A stretch of 36,247 nt of DNA from NCBI RefSeq assembly GCF_030851345.1, contig NZ_JALPNU010000032.1, positions 1 to 36,247 of the forward strand, read 5' to 3'. Below, piece by piece: positions 8,304 to 16,226 of this stretch (the stretch's first letter is position 1; every line of letters begins with the position of its first letter). The stretch comes from Marinifilum sp. D714 (GTDB taxonomy: Bacteria > Bacteroidota > Bacteroidia > Bacteroidales > Marinifilaceae). A model generated the notes under the pieces. That model was not told the origin of the DNA. It ran no database searches and worked only from the letters and a program-made list of their open reading frames with translations. Both the position numbers and the translations under genes were made by a program.

Positions 8304-8375
8304 ATGAATAAAAAATCAAATTTGATTTCAATTAAAGATAAACAAATTAAGTTCATTATTGAGAAAGAAATTTAA
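8304..8375 (+). CDS. Possible 23-codon upstream ORF
   Basis: An ATG frame of 23 codons (begins MNKKSNLISIK, ends IIEKEI) starts about 15 bases after the putative -7 element of the 8421 gene and ends 45 bases before its start codon. It may be a leader ORF. The AT-rich composition makes chance plausible. Confidence 0.12.
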   Translation: MNKKSNLISIKDKQIKFIIEKEI

Positions 8376-8420
8376 ATAAAGATTAGAGGATTTATTACTA
8401 AAACAAAAAATTTAGAAACA

Positions 8421-8792
8421 ATGAAAAAACTTGTTTTCCTTTTTATCGCATTAGTTGTTGTTGGACTACAAAGTCAGGCAATCAACGTAGTTACACCGAA
8501 TGGTGACAAAGAAATAGAAGCAACAGAATTGGCAACAATTGAAACAACTAGTCTATCAGGTGTAGTTTTGGATAACGAAACTGGTGAAGCATTGGTTGGA
8601 GTAGCTATCCGTTTCGAAGGATCAAAAGAAACAGTGTATACTGATTTTGATGGTAACTTTAAAATAGACAATGTAATTCCTGGCAAGTACAATGTTTTAT
8701 CTAGTTACATTTCGTACACTGATAATAAAATGAAAGAAGTAAATGTAAGCGGGAAGAACAATGTTATCCGCCTTGTACTAAAAAAGGACTAA
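8421..8792 (+). CDS. Exported free-standing carboxypeptidase-regulatory-like domain protein
   Basis: The 123-residue protein has a signal peptide (about 1-20, ending QSQA) and one carboxypeptidase-regulatory-like beta-sandwich (about 43-118; SLSGVVLDNETGEALVGVAI, TDFDGNFKI, GKYNVLSSYISY). This is the module usually found at the N-terminus of TonB-dependent receptors, here without plug or barrel. It ends with a normal stop codon, so it looks like a true small protein and not a truncated receptor. It is followed after 10 bp by the YwqK-like gene and is probably co-transcribed with it. No function is known to me. Periplasmic or outer-membrane association is expected. Confidence 0.8.
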   Translation: MKKLVFLFIALVVVGLQSQAINVVTPNGDKEIEATELATIETTSLSGVVLDNETGEALVGVAIRFEGSKETVYTDFDGNFKIDNVIPGKYNVLSSYISYTDNKMKEVNVSGKNNVIRLVLKKD

Positions 8793-8802
8793 TTAAGAGT
8801 AA

Positions 8803-9270
8803 ATGATAAAAAGACTTGGAGTAATTTTAGGCGTACTATTTTGCCTGATTGCGAATCACTCTTTTTCTCAAGCTATTGAAGAAGTAGAGGGATTATATTA
8901 CACTACAAAAGGAGATTTATACACCGGAACATATACAGAATTTTATGAGAGTGGTGTTAAAAGAATCGAAATGAATATTGAAGAAGGAAAGAGAAATGGT
9001 AAAATTACTCTCTACTTCGAAAATGAAAAAGTTCAGGAAGTTAGATCCTACGTAAAAGGTTTGATGGATGGAACCTGGATTACTTGGAATGATAAATCAG
9101 TTAAAATTGCCGAAGCAAATTACAAGAAGAATAAAAAGCACGGCAAGTGGTACATTTGGGACGACAATGGTGTAAAGCGCTATGAAATGGAGTATTACGA
9201 AGGAAAAAAAGTCGGAACATGGTCCATTTGGGATGCTGAAGGAAATTTAATTAAAGAACGGAAGTTTTAG
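8803..9270 (+). CDS. Exported YwqK/MORN-variant repeat protein
   Basis: The 155-residue product has a signal peptide (about 1-23, ending SFSQA). Consecutive repeats of about 20-23 residues follow, of the type YYEGKKVGTWSIWDAEGNLI; earlier copies are NIEEGKRNGKITLYFENEKV, YVKGLMDGTWITWNDKSV and NYKKNKKHGKWYIWDDNGV. These repeats form extended beta-hairpin stacks as in YwqK-family proteins. Databases often label that family as a toxin-antitoxin antitoxin; there is no toxin gene here and I would not use that name. It is second in an operon with the regulatory-like-domain protein. Its start overlaps the sequence TAAATGA, with an A/G-rich stretch just upstream. Confidence 0.8.
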   Translation: MIKRLGVILGVLFCLIANHSFSQAIEEVEGLYYTTKGDLYTGTYTEFYESGVKRIEMNIEEGKRNGKITLYFENEKVQEVRSYVKGLMDGTWITWNDKSVKIAEANYKKNKKHGKWYIWDDNGVKRYEMEYYEGKKVGTWSIWDAEGNLIKERKF

Positions 9271-9296
9271 TAAATTCAGATAATAGAAGTTCTCTT

Positions 9297-9333
9297 GAAA
9301 GTCGCTTAATTTTATTAGGCGGCTTTCTTTTTT
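9297..9333 (+). terminator. Rho-independent terminator after the YwqK-like gene
   Basis: GAAAGTCGC (9297-9305) pairs with GCGGCTTTC (9319-9327) with one G-T pair, and a run of six T follows at 9328-9333. It lies 26 bp after the stop codon. Confidence 0.8.
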
Positions 9334-9354
9334 ATACAATCTTTTTTAAATGCA

Positions 9355-9386
9355 TTTGATGCCATGTATATTTCTTAATAATTTTG
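9355..9386 (+). promoter_or_regulatory. Promoter of the TonB-like gene
   Basis: TTTG (9355-9358), a 20-bp spacer and TAATTTTG (9379-9386) match the Bacteroidota housekeeping promoter in full. Transcription should begin near 9392, giving a leader of about 43 bases. Confidence 0.6.
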
Positions 9387-9434
9387 AATAAGAATCGTTA
9401 ATATTGCAGAAGCTTTAAGAAATTACAGTAAAAA

Positions 9435-10259
9435 ATGAAGTCACTTTCTGAATTAGGAAAAATTGTTGTTGAGCAAATTAAAGAATTTGTTCCATTTGTG
9501 ATATCTGAATTCAGAGGTTTTTTAAAAAGGAACAAATATGGTGTGATGGGAACATTAGCCTTTCATATGATACTTTTGATACTTTTATTTTCTTTTAAAC
9601 TGCACACTAAGAGAGAGTTTCTAGAGGCTGAAATTTTCATAGATATTCCACAAGAAATAGTCGAACAGATCCTCGAAGAGAAGGAGGAAGAGATCAAAAA
9701 AGAGATCGAAGAAAAAAATTCTGAAATAAACGAAAGTGTAGACAAACTTCTGCGATCAATTGCCGTAAACCAAGACGTTAAAAAATCAAATTCCGATCCA
9801 AAACAAAAGGTGGAGGATATGATTGATGAGATTAAGAAGAATTTGGATGAGTATGGATCCGATGACAATTCCGAAGGCAATGATGGCTTAAACGAATATA
9901 AAAAGGATAGTTTAAGCATTGCTGAAGCCAGAGAAAAACAAAGAGTTTTGGATTCACTACAAAGTATAGAATATAGTGGTCCAAGTAGTGTTTATTATAG
10001 TCTCGAGGGACGTCATAAGATCTATTTACCCATTCCGGTTTTTAAATGTGAGGGTGAAGGTAAAATTGTTGTAAAAATCGGTGTTAGCCGTAGTGGAAGA
10101 GTAGTTGAATCTAAAATCGTAAAAGATCAATGCAGTGTTCAGGACGATTGTTTGTTTGAGGCTGCTTTGGATGCAACCAATCGATCAAGATTCAATGTAA
10201 GTACTACAAGTCCGCAAACTCAGATTGGAACAATTACCTACAACTTTGTAAAACAGTAA
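9435..10259 (+). CDS. TonB-like energy transducer family protein
   Basis: The 274-residue protein has an N-terminal cytoplasmic segment of about 35 residues, one membrane helix (about 36-54; LAFHMILLILLFSF), a long highly charged periplasmic region (about 60-175; EEKEEEIKKEIEEK, probable coiled coil) and a C-terminal TonB-like domain (about 190-274; PIPVFKCEGEGKIVVKIGVS). Cys204 and Cys233/Cys239 could form disulphides. The proline-rich spacer of classical TonB is missing and replaced by the charged helix; no exbB/exbD genes are adjacent. TonB proteins pass proton-motive force to outer-membrane receptors, but this divergent member could do something else. The GH16-like gene starts 100 bp downstream and may be co-transcribed. 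Confidence 0.75.
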   Translation: MKSLSELGKIVVEQIKEFVPFVISEFRGFLKRNKYGVMGTLAFHMILLILLFSFKLHTKREFLEAEIFIDIPQEIVEQILEEKEEEIKKEIEEKNSEINESVDKLLRSIAVNQDVKKSNSDPKQKVEDMIDEIKKNLDEYGSDDNSEGNDGLNEYKKDSLSIAEAREKQRVLDSLQSIEYSGPSSVYYSLEGRHKIYLPIPVFKCEGEGKIVVKIGVSRSGRVVESKIVKDQCSVQDDCLFEAALDATNRSRFNVSTTSPQTQIGTITYNFVKQ

Positions 10260-10359
10260 GAAACAACCGACATTCTTCTATTCACACTAATTCGGATTAT
10301 GATTATTTACCGATATTATTTAAATTGGCATTCGTTTTTATCCTAAAGAATTAAAAAAT

Positions 10360-11769
10360 ATGGGCTTTTTTTTAGCATCAAAACTTCGTAAGGCATCAAA
10401 TACTGTTGCTATCGAGAAAAAAAGAGATGAGCTTAGAAGTGATTTTGAAGAATTTGAACAATTTTCCAAATCGGATGAATTAAAGCAATTTAATGAACTT
10501 GAATTGTTGGTACTATCTGATGAATTCAAGAGAAATAAAAAAATGATAGAAGGCAAATCCTTTAAAAGGAGTGAGCTGTATCAGGAAGAGAGAGCTTTTA
10601 AAAAGTATCAGAAATCAAAAAAGTTTAAAACCTATTTTAGATTAAAAGACTCTTCAGAATTATCTACTTTTAATTTGGTTGCAGAATCAAAAGATTTGGC
10701 GCGCTTTAAAGAATTGGAAGCGCTTATGAAATCATCCAAACTAAATAAAAAGGAAAATGCTGAAGAAATTTCGGAATACAAAAGACTAAAAAGCTCTGCT
10801 AGATTAAAAGAGTATTTTAAGTTTAAAAAGTCCAAAGCATTAAAAATCTACAATGAGGTAGATAAATCATCCGATTTACAGAAATACTATCAACTTGAGG
10901 AAAGAATCAGCTCAGAAGAATTTAAAGAAGAGAAAGCATTTCTTTTGGACAAAAAACGATTCGAAAAAACAGAGGAGTTTAAGAAGCTTCAAGAGTATAA
11001 TAGCTTGAAATCTTCAGAGAAATTTGTAAAGTATTTCAAGTTAAAAAACAAAAATCCATTTGAAGAGATTAAGAAATGGGAATTAACTTTCTCAGATGAA
11101 TTTGATGCTGGAAATTTAGACTCCAATAAATGGATTACCCGTTATTATTGGGGAGACAAATTAATGGATAAAGGATATTCATTAGACTCGGACTTGCATA
11201 CTTTTACAGATGGTGAAAATGTTAAAATTTCAGGATCATCAGCTTGTTTGTTGGCAAAAAAAGAAGCAAAAGAAGGATTGGTATGGAATCCAAATTTAGG
11301 ATTTGTACCTAAAAAATTCGATTATACTTCAGCCATTATTAATACAGGTAATTCATTCCGCCAAAAGTTCGGAAGATTCGAAGCTAAAATTAAAGTGAAA
11401 AATCCTGCCCAGGTTCAGAATTCATTCTGGATGGTTGCAGACAAAAGCTTACCGCATATCGATATTTTTAAAACCTTTAATGGAGGAAAAATAATGAATG
11501 CTAATTTTTGGGGAAGTGAAAATTCTCCTCAAAAGAGTGAGTTCAAAGTAAAAGGAATTGATTTGAGTAAAGGATATTTTATATATTCACTTGATTGGAG
11601 TGCAAACGAATTGGTGTGGAAAATAAATGATGTGCCTGTAAAAACTCAAACAACAGGTGTTCCTCAAGATCCAATGTATCTGAATTTTAGTCTTGCAGTA
11701 AAAGAAGCAAGAAATGATTTGAATGCAGAAATGGAGATCGACTGGATACGATGCTATCAAAGAAAATAA
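10360..11769 (+). CDS. Charged-repeat protein fused to a GH16-like domain without catalytic glutamates
   Basis: The 469-residue protein has no signal peptide that I can see. Residues about 37-241 form three diverged repeats of 60-73 residues, aligned on (D)L-x2-F/Y-x-ELE and on a later K/E-Y-x2-LK-S-x2-LK-YFKLK block; they are rich in Lys, Glu and Phe and probably helical. Residues about 240-467 resemble the family 16 glycoside hydrolase/laminarinase jelly roll (LTFSDEFDAGNLDSNKW, GRFEAKIKV, YSLDWSANELVWKIND, MEIDWIRCYQ). The active-site strand of the family reads E-x-D-x-x-E. Here it is HIDIFK (366-371), so both glutamates are replaced and only Asp368 remains. A binding or structural role is more likely than hydrolysis. 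The upstream neighbour is the TonB-like gene; a terminator follows directly. Confidence 0.7.
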   Translation: MGFFLASKLRKASNTVAIEKKRDELRSDFEEFEQFSKSDELKQFNELELLVLSDEFKRNKKMIEGKSFKRSELYQEERAFKKYQKSKKFKTYFRLKDSSELSTFNLVAESKDLARFKELEALMKSSKLNKKENAEEISEYKRLKSSARLKEYFKFKKSKALKIYNEVDKSSDLQKYYQLEERISSEEFKEEKAFLLDKKRFEKTEEFKKLQEYNSLKSSEKFVKYFKLKNKNPFEEIKKWELTFSDEFDAGNLDSNKWITRYYWGDKLMDKGYSLDSDLHTFTDGENVKISGSSACLLAKKEAKEGLVWNPNLGFVPKKFDYTSAIINTGNSFRQKFGRFEAKIKVKNPAQVQNSFWMVADKSLPHIDIFKTFNGGKIMNANFWGSENSPQKSEFKVKGIDLSKGYFIYSLDWSANELVWKINDVPVKTQTTGVPQDPMYLNFSLAVKEARNDLNAEMEIDWIRCYQRK

Positions 11770-11776
11770 ATACAAT

Positions 11777-11804
11777 AAAAAAAGTGCCTTTCGGCACTTT
11801 TTTT
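11777..11804. terminator. Bidirectional terminator between convergent genes
   Basis: AAAGTGCC (11781-11788), a TTTC loop and GGCACTTT (11793-11800) form a perfect hairpin with A and T runs on both sides. It ends the GH16-like gene on the plus strand and the 11803 gene on the minus strand. Confidence 0.85.
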
Positions 11805-12396
11805 AGTTTAAGGATGTCCCTACGCTGAACACACTAAAGTAATTGTCGATGGAATCAGCCAGTTGGTCTTTTAAATCATCCAACTCTTGTTTTTCCATTT
11901 CATCTTCGTCCCAGTAGGTAAGAATGATGTTTAGATAATCCTTTATCTGTTCCGGAGAGGTTTCCAATCCCAAATCTTTTCGGAGCAAAACATTAAACTC
12001 GGCAAACCATAACAAAGCAATCTTGTGTTCGTGCACTGTTCCTTCAACAAAAGAACTTAGAGATTTAAATTCTAAAAACTTCCGAATGGTTAGTTCCGAA
12101 GCTAAATAGTACAGGCGCGTTCCAAGCTCCAAAAATTCTTTTTGAAGCCTTTTGAAGTTACTCTTGCTCTTTTTTTCGCACAAAATTTTCATAAAAAAAG
12201 CATTGATTCGAAGAAATTCTTCTCTCTTCTCATCAGAAGCAGGAAGTGAGTTTGTGGTTGATTCTTTCACTTCTGATTCAGCTTCTTCTTCTGTTGAATT
12301 TGTGGCAGCATTTCTCTTTTCCTGAATTAAAAAGGAAATAATGAAAGCAAGGGCAGCTAAGATTAAAATTTGTAGTATTACCGAGATGATTTCCAT
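11803..12396 (-). CDS. Unknown membrane-anchored helical protein
   Basis: I do not recognise this 197-residue protein. Residues about 4-24 form one membrane helix (ISVILQILILAALAFIISFLI). A polar acidic linker (about 25-60; EEEAESEVKE) and a helical domain (about 60-190) with conserved-looking aromatic and acidic residues (LWFAEFNVLLRKDLGLE, LTYWDEDEMEKQELDD) follow. The short N-terminus suggests the helical part is cytoplasmic. It lies alone between a bidirectional terminator and a 379-bp intergenic region. The 12397-12735 stretch upstream is AT-rich and holds no gene that I can support. Confidence 0.7.
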   Translation of the reverse strand: MEIISVILQILILAALAFIISFLIQEKRNAATNSTEEEAESEVKESTTNSLPASDEKREEFLRINAFFMKILCEKKSKSNFKRLQKEFLELGTRLYYLASELTIRKFLEFKSLSSFVEGTVHEHKIALLWFAEFNVLLRKDLGLETSPEQIKDYLNIILTYWDEDEMEKQELDDLKDQLADSIDNYFSVFSVGTSLN

Positions 12397-12735
12397 GTTT
12401 AAAGGTTTAGTGAATATGATTAATTTGGTTGATTGGAAATAACAAACTCATTTTTAAAAATTTACGAATTATTATGTTTTTGCCCAAAATCAGTTTGGTT
12501 CATTTTATTTATCATCGATTTTCGTGGATAAACAAATCATATTTAATGATGAAAAAATCATTTTAATTTTTAATAAATAATTGTATAAAATTATTTAAAT
12601 CAACATGTTATCAGTTGCGATTTAAGATACATGAAGATGATAAATTGTGAGTGAAATAAGCCATATATTTTATTTCAACAAATACATATTGTTTATATTG
12701 AGTAGATCTGAAAACACCATTATTATTAGGATAAT

Positions 12736-12761
12736 AAAAAGCCGACGATAAGTCGGCTTTT
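12736..12761 (-). terminator. Terminator of the efflux operon
   Basis: AAAAGCCGAC (12737-12746) and GTCGGCTTTT (12752-12761) form a perfect 10-bp stem with a 5-base loop, 14 bp past the RND stop codon. On the minus strand a short T run follows. Confidence 0.85.
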
Positions 12762-12775
12762 CTATATTGTTATAT

Positions 12776-15700
12776 CTATTTATTTCTTTGAGAAAAATCA
12801 TAAAATCGATGCTCAATTTGTGTTGAAAGTCGGAACATCACAGGTGCAATTACCAAAGTTAAAAAAGTTGCAACAGTTAATCCAAATATTACCGTCCATG
12901 ACATCGGCCCCCAAAAGGCAGTACTATCACTACCAAATGAAAGGTGTGGATCGAATTCACTCAAAAGAGAGAAGAAATCAAAATTCATTCCAACGGCAAG
13001 TGGTAGCAATCCAAGTACAGTTGTAATGGCTGTTAGTAATACCGGACGTAAACGAGTTTTTCCCGCTTGTGCAATACAATCAACCTCTTCTGCAGAACTA
13101 AGGTATTTTCTATCGGTCATATCGGTTTCACTAATCTTTCTCTTTCTTAGCAAATCAATATAATCCACCAGTACAATACCATTGTTAACAACGATTCCTG
13201 CAAGTGAAATGATACCAATTCCTGTCATCAAAATTACAAATGGCATTTGGAAAATACCCAAACCTAGGAAAACACCAATTGTACTAAAAAGTACTGTAAT
13301 CATGATAATAAGTGGCTTAATTGCAGAATTGAACTGCGAAACCAAAATTAAAGTAATTAAGGCCAAAGCAATCATTAATGCCTGGGTTAGGAATGCCTGA
13401 GTTTCCTCTTGCTCTTCTTGTTCTCCGGTAAGTTTATATGAATAACCTTTTGGCATTTCGAAATCAGCCAACAATTCTCTTACTCTTGTGTTAATGATAT
13501 TAGCATTAAACCCTTCTTTCACGTTCGAGTATATGGTAACAACACGCGTGTTTTCAATACGATTTATTCTTTCGTAGGTTGATCCGTAAGAGTAATTCGC
13601 TATGGCCGAAATAGGAATCTGAACCATTTTATTACTGATAGGACTCATTACACTAATTTTTTGATTCATCAATGCAGGTACATCATATCGGTATTTGTCA
13701 TTCAATCGAAGCATGATATCATATTCATCTTCTCCGTCTTTAAATTTAGAGACCTCTAATCCGTAGAGTGAATTACGTAATGCTCGAGCAACTTGATTTG
13801 TGGACAAACCAAAACGGCGAACCTTATCTCGGTCTATATTAATTAGCATTTCAGGTTTACCTTGATCCAAATCTAACTTCAACTCTTCAACACCTGGAAT
13901 TCTATCATCATCAATCAGGTGCTTCACGCGATTTGCCTGAATTAATAAATTTTCAAAATCATCTCCCGAAACCTCAATATTTATTGGGTAACCAACAGGA
14001 GGTCCCTGATCATCTTTTTCCACGAAAATTTTAGCACCTACAAAACCTTCAAAATTTGCAGTCAGTTTCTTCATAATTTCAGAAGTGCTAATGCCACCAC
14101 GATCTTTAAATTCAACAAATGAAATTGTTGTTAATGATTTGTTGGCCGCACGACTTGATTCAAACATTCCACCTTTACCAGAACCAACGTTGGTTGATTT
14201 TGATCGGATGATGTCCTCATATGGTTCCATGGTTTTATTCACAATTACCTCAACACGTTTGGTAAGTTCATTTGTTTTGTGGATATCTGTTCCTAAAGGC
14301 AATTCCATGGTTACATAAATGGATTTTGGATCATTATCCGGGAAGAAAACGAATAGTGGTTTTGTGCTAAAGTAGAACGCAATTGATAGGATCATTAGAA
14401 CAAATGTACCTACAAAGAACAAAAGAGGTCTGATTCCTTTTAATGCAAATCGCAGTGTTTTTTCGTATCTATTCTCAAGAATTACAAGCAATTTGGTTTG
14501 AAACCAGCGAGCAAATGGTTTTAAAGCAACCAGGTTGAACAAAACTATAACACCAATAAGCATTAAAAGATTGGCAATAAGGAAGGTTTCCAATACACCA
14601 AATATCTTCATGATATAGAATGGCAGAGATACAACAAGAAATGAACTTCCAATAAGAATGAATTTCTTTTTATTCATTTTTTTGTTCACATCATCAAGCT
14701 TTACAAAAGTTGCTGTAAATACAGGGTTAAGAATCAATGCAACAAACAATGAAGATGCCAATACAATAATCAATGTAATTGGAAGGTATTTCATAAACTC
14801 ACCCATTATTCCACCCCATAAAAGCAATGGGAAGAATGCAGCCAAAGTGGTTGCCGTTGATGAAATAATAGGACCAGCAATTTCACTCACACCTTTTTTG
14901 GTTGCTTCCAATTTTGATAAACCTTCTTCGTGCAGGCGGTATACGTTTTCGACTACCACAATGGCATTATCAACAAGCATACCCAATGCCAAAATCAAAG
15001 AGAACAATACCATTTGATTTACCGTGTAACCAATTTGGTTTAGGATGATGAAGGAAATTAACATTGACATAGGAATTGCCAAACCCGAGAACAATGCATT
15101 TCTTAATCCCATGAAAAGATAAAGAACGATTATTACCAGTAGCATACCCATGATTATAGAGTTCTCCAAATCGGCAACCTGACCACGAACATCTTCAGAG
15201 GTATCATCTGTTACGGTTACGATTAATCCCCTTGGAAGCGAACCATTTTCTTTTTCCTCACCAATAATTTTGTAAATGGCATCGGTTGCTGCCAATAAGT
15301 TTTCACCAGATTTTTTAGTAATTGATAAAGAAACTACAGGTTGGTTATTTAATCTCGAAATGGAAGAAAGTTCTTCATAACCATCTTCAACTTCAGCAAC
15401 ATCTTTCAGATACACTACTCTACCATTAGTAACTTTGACAATTGTGTTTTCAATTTGTTTCATGCTGGTATAGTCGGCACTTGTACGTATACTTCTTCTG
15501 GTATTATCAGTAATTAATGTACCAGCACTAACCGTTACGTTTTCATCGCTAATTGCCAATTCAATATCGTGGAAAGTAACACCGTTTGCTTCCATTTTGT
15601 GCAAATCGGCATTAATTTTAATTTCTCTTTCGTCGATACCTTTGATATCTGCCTCTGAAACTTCAGGAAGAGCTTCAAATTTATCTTGTAACTCTTCTGC

Positions 15701-16216
15701 AAACTCTTTTAAATCTTCTAAGCCAAAGTCACCCGAAAGGTTTACGTTTAGGATCGGAAAATCTGCAAAATCCACATCTTCAACAATTGGATCCGTATCC
15801 AAATCATCAGGCAGTTCGCTTAAGGATTTGTCAACCTTGTCTTTGGTGTCTTGAAGAGCTTGCTTAACAGGTACATCTGTGTTAAACTCTACCACAATTA
15901 AACTCATGTCTTCGTAAGAAGCTGAACTTAATTTCTTAACTCCCTTTAATGATTTTAATTCCTTCTCGATGGGTCTGGTAACCAGGTTTTCAATATCGAT
16001 AGGAGAATTTCCCGGATAAGGAGTTGTAATCATTATATTGGGTATCACAACTTCGGGGAAATATTCTCTTGGCATGCTTTGGTACGAGAACCATCCAAAA
16101 GCAATAAGAATGAAAGTCAGAATAAAAATGGAGTTTTTATTCTTTAACGCACCAAACGTGGGCTTAAACTCCCGCTGAACTTTCTCAGCAGAAGCATTAT
16201 CTTTTATATTATCCAT
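12776..16216 (-). CDS. RND efflux transporter permease, AcrB/HAE-type
   Basis: The 1146-residue inner-membrane pump has the RND layout: a first membrane helix near residues 30-48, a large periplasmic loop, helices near 350-510, a second loop, and C-terminal helices. In transmembrane helix 4 the proton-relay motif reads LGMLVDNAIVVVEN, with Asp416 followed by Asn417 where AcrB has Asp407-Asp408. The last gene-length segment (LSLAGIVVNNGIVLVDYIDLL region) matches TM10 of the family. It is somewhat longer than AcrB (about 1050), partly from extra loops and helices after the first transmembrane bundle (about 510-600). It is the fourth gene of the operon and starts 10 bp after the adaptor gene. 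Drugs, bile salts, lipids or metals are possible substrates; sequence alone does not decide. Confidence 0.93.
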   Translation of the reverse strand: MDNIKDNASAEKVQREFKPTFGALKNKNSIFILTFILIAFGWFSYQSMPREYFPEVVIPNIMITTPYPGNSPIDIENLVTRPIEKELKSLKGVKKLSSASYEDMSLIVVEFNTDVPVKQALQDTKDKVDKSLSELPDDLDTDPIVEDVDFADFPILNVNLSGDFGLEDLKEFAEELQDKFEALPEVSEADIKGIDEREIKINADLHKMEANGVTFHDIELAISDENVTVSAGTLITDNTRRSIRTSADYTSMKQIENTIVKVTNGRVVYLKDVAEVEDGYEELSSISRLNNQPVVSLSITKKSGENLLAATDAIYKIIGEEKENGSLPRGLIVTVTDDTSEDVRGQVADLENSIIMGMLLVIIVLYLFMGLRNALFSGLAIPMSMLISFIILNQIGYTVNQMVLFSLILALGMLVDNAIVVVENVYRLHEEGLSKLEATKKGVSEIAGPIISSTATTLAAFFPLLLWGGIMGEFMKYLPITLIIVLASSLFVALILNPVFTATFVKLDDVNKKMNKKKFILIGSSFLVVSLPFYIMKIFGVLETFLIANLLMLIGVIVLFNLVALKPFARWFQTKLLVILENRYEKTLRFALKGIRPLLFFVGTFVLMILSIAFYFSTKPLFVFFPDNDPKSIYVTMELPLGTDIHKTNELTKRVEVIVNKTMEPYEDIIRSKSTNVGSGKGGMFESSRAANKSLTTISFVEFKDRGGISTSEIMKKLTANFEGFVGAKIFVEKDDQGPPVGYPINIEVSGDDFENLLIQANRVKHLIDDDRIPGVEELKLDLDQGKPEMLINIDRDKVRRFGLSTNQVARALRNSLYGLEVSKFKDGEDEYDIMLRLNDKYRYDVPALMNQKISVMSPISNKMVQIPISAIANYSYGSTYERINRIENTRVVTIYSNVKEGFNANIINTRVRELLADFEMPKGYSYKLTGEQEEQEETQAFLTQALMIALALITLILVSQFNSAIKPLIIMITVLFSTIGVFLGLGIFQMPFVILMTGIGIISLAGIVVNNGIVLVDYIDLLRKRKISETDMTDRKYLSSAEEVDCIAQAGKTRLRPVLLTAITTVLGLLPLAVGMNFDFFSLLSEFDPHLSFGSDSTAFWGPMSWTVIFGLTVATFLTLVIAPVMFRLSTQIEHRFYDFSQRNK

Positions 16217-16226
16217 TTTCTGCGAA

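Noticed and set aside
8803-9270. Antitoxin annotation often attached to YwqK-family proteins
   Set aside because: There is a signal peptide and no partner toxin gene, so a toxin-antitoxin role is not supported.
14658-15017. 119-codon frame on the plus strand opposite the RND pump
   Set aside because: It is antisense to a clearly conserved coding region, with no initiation signal and no recognisable protein features.
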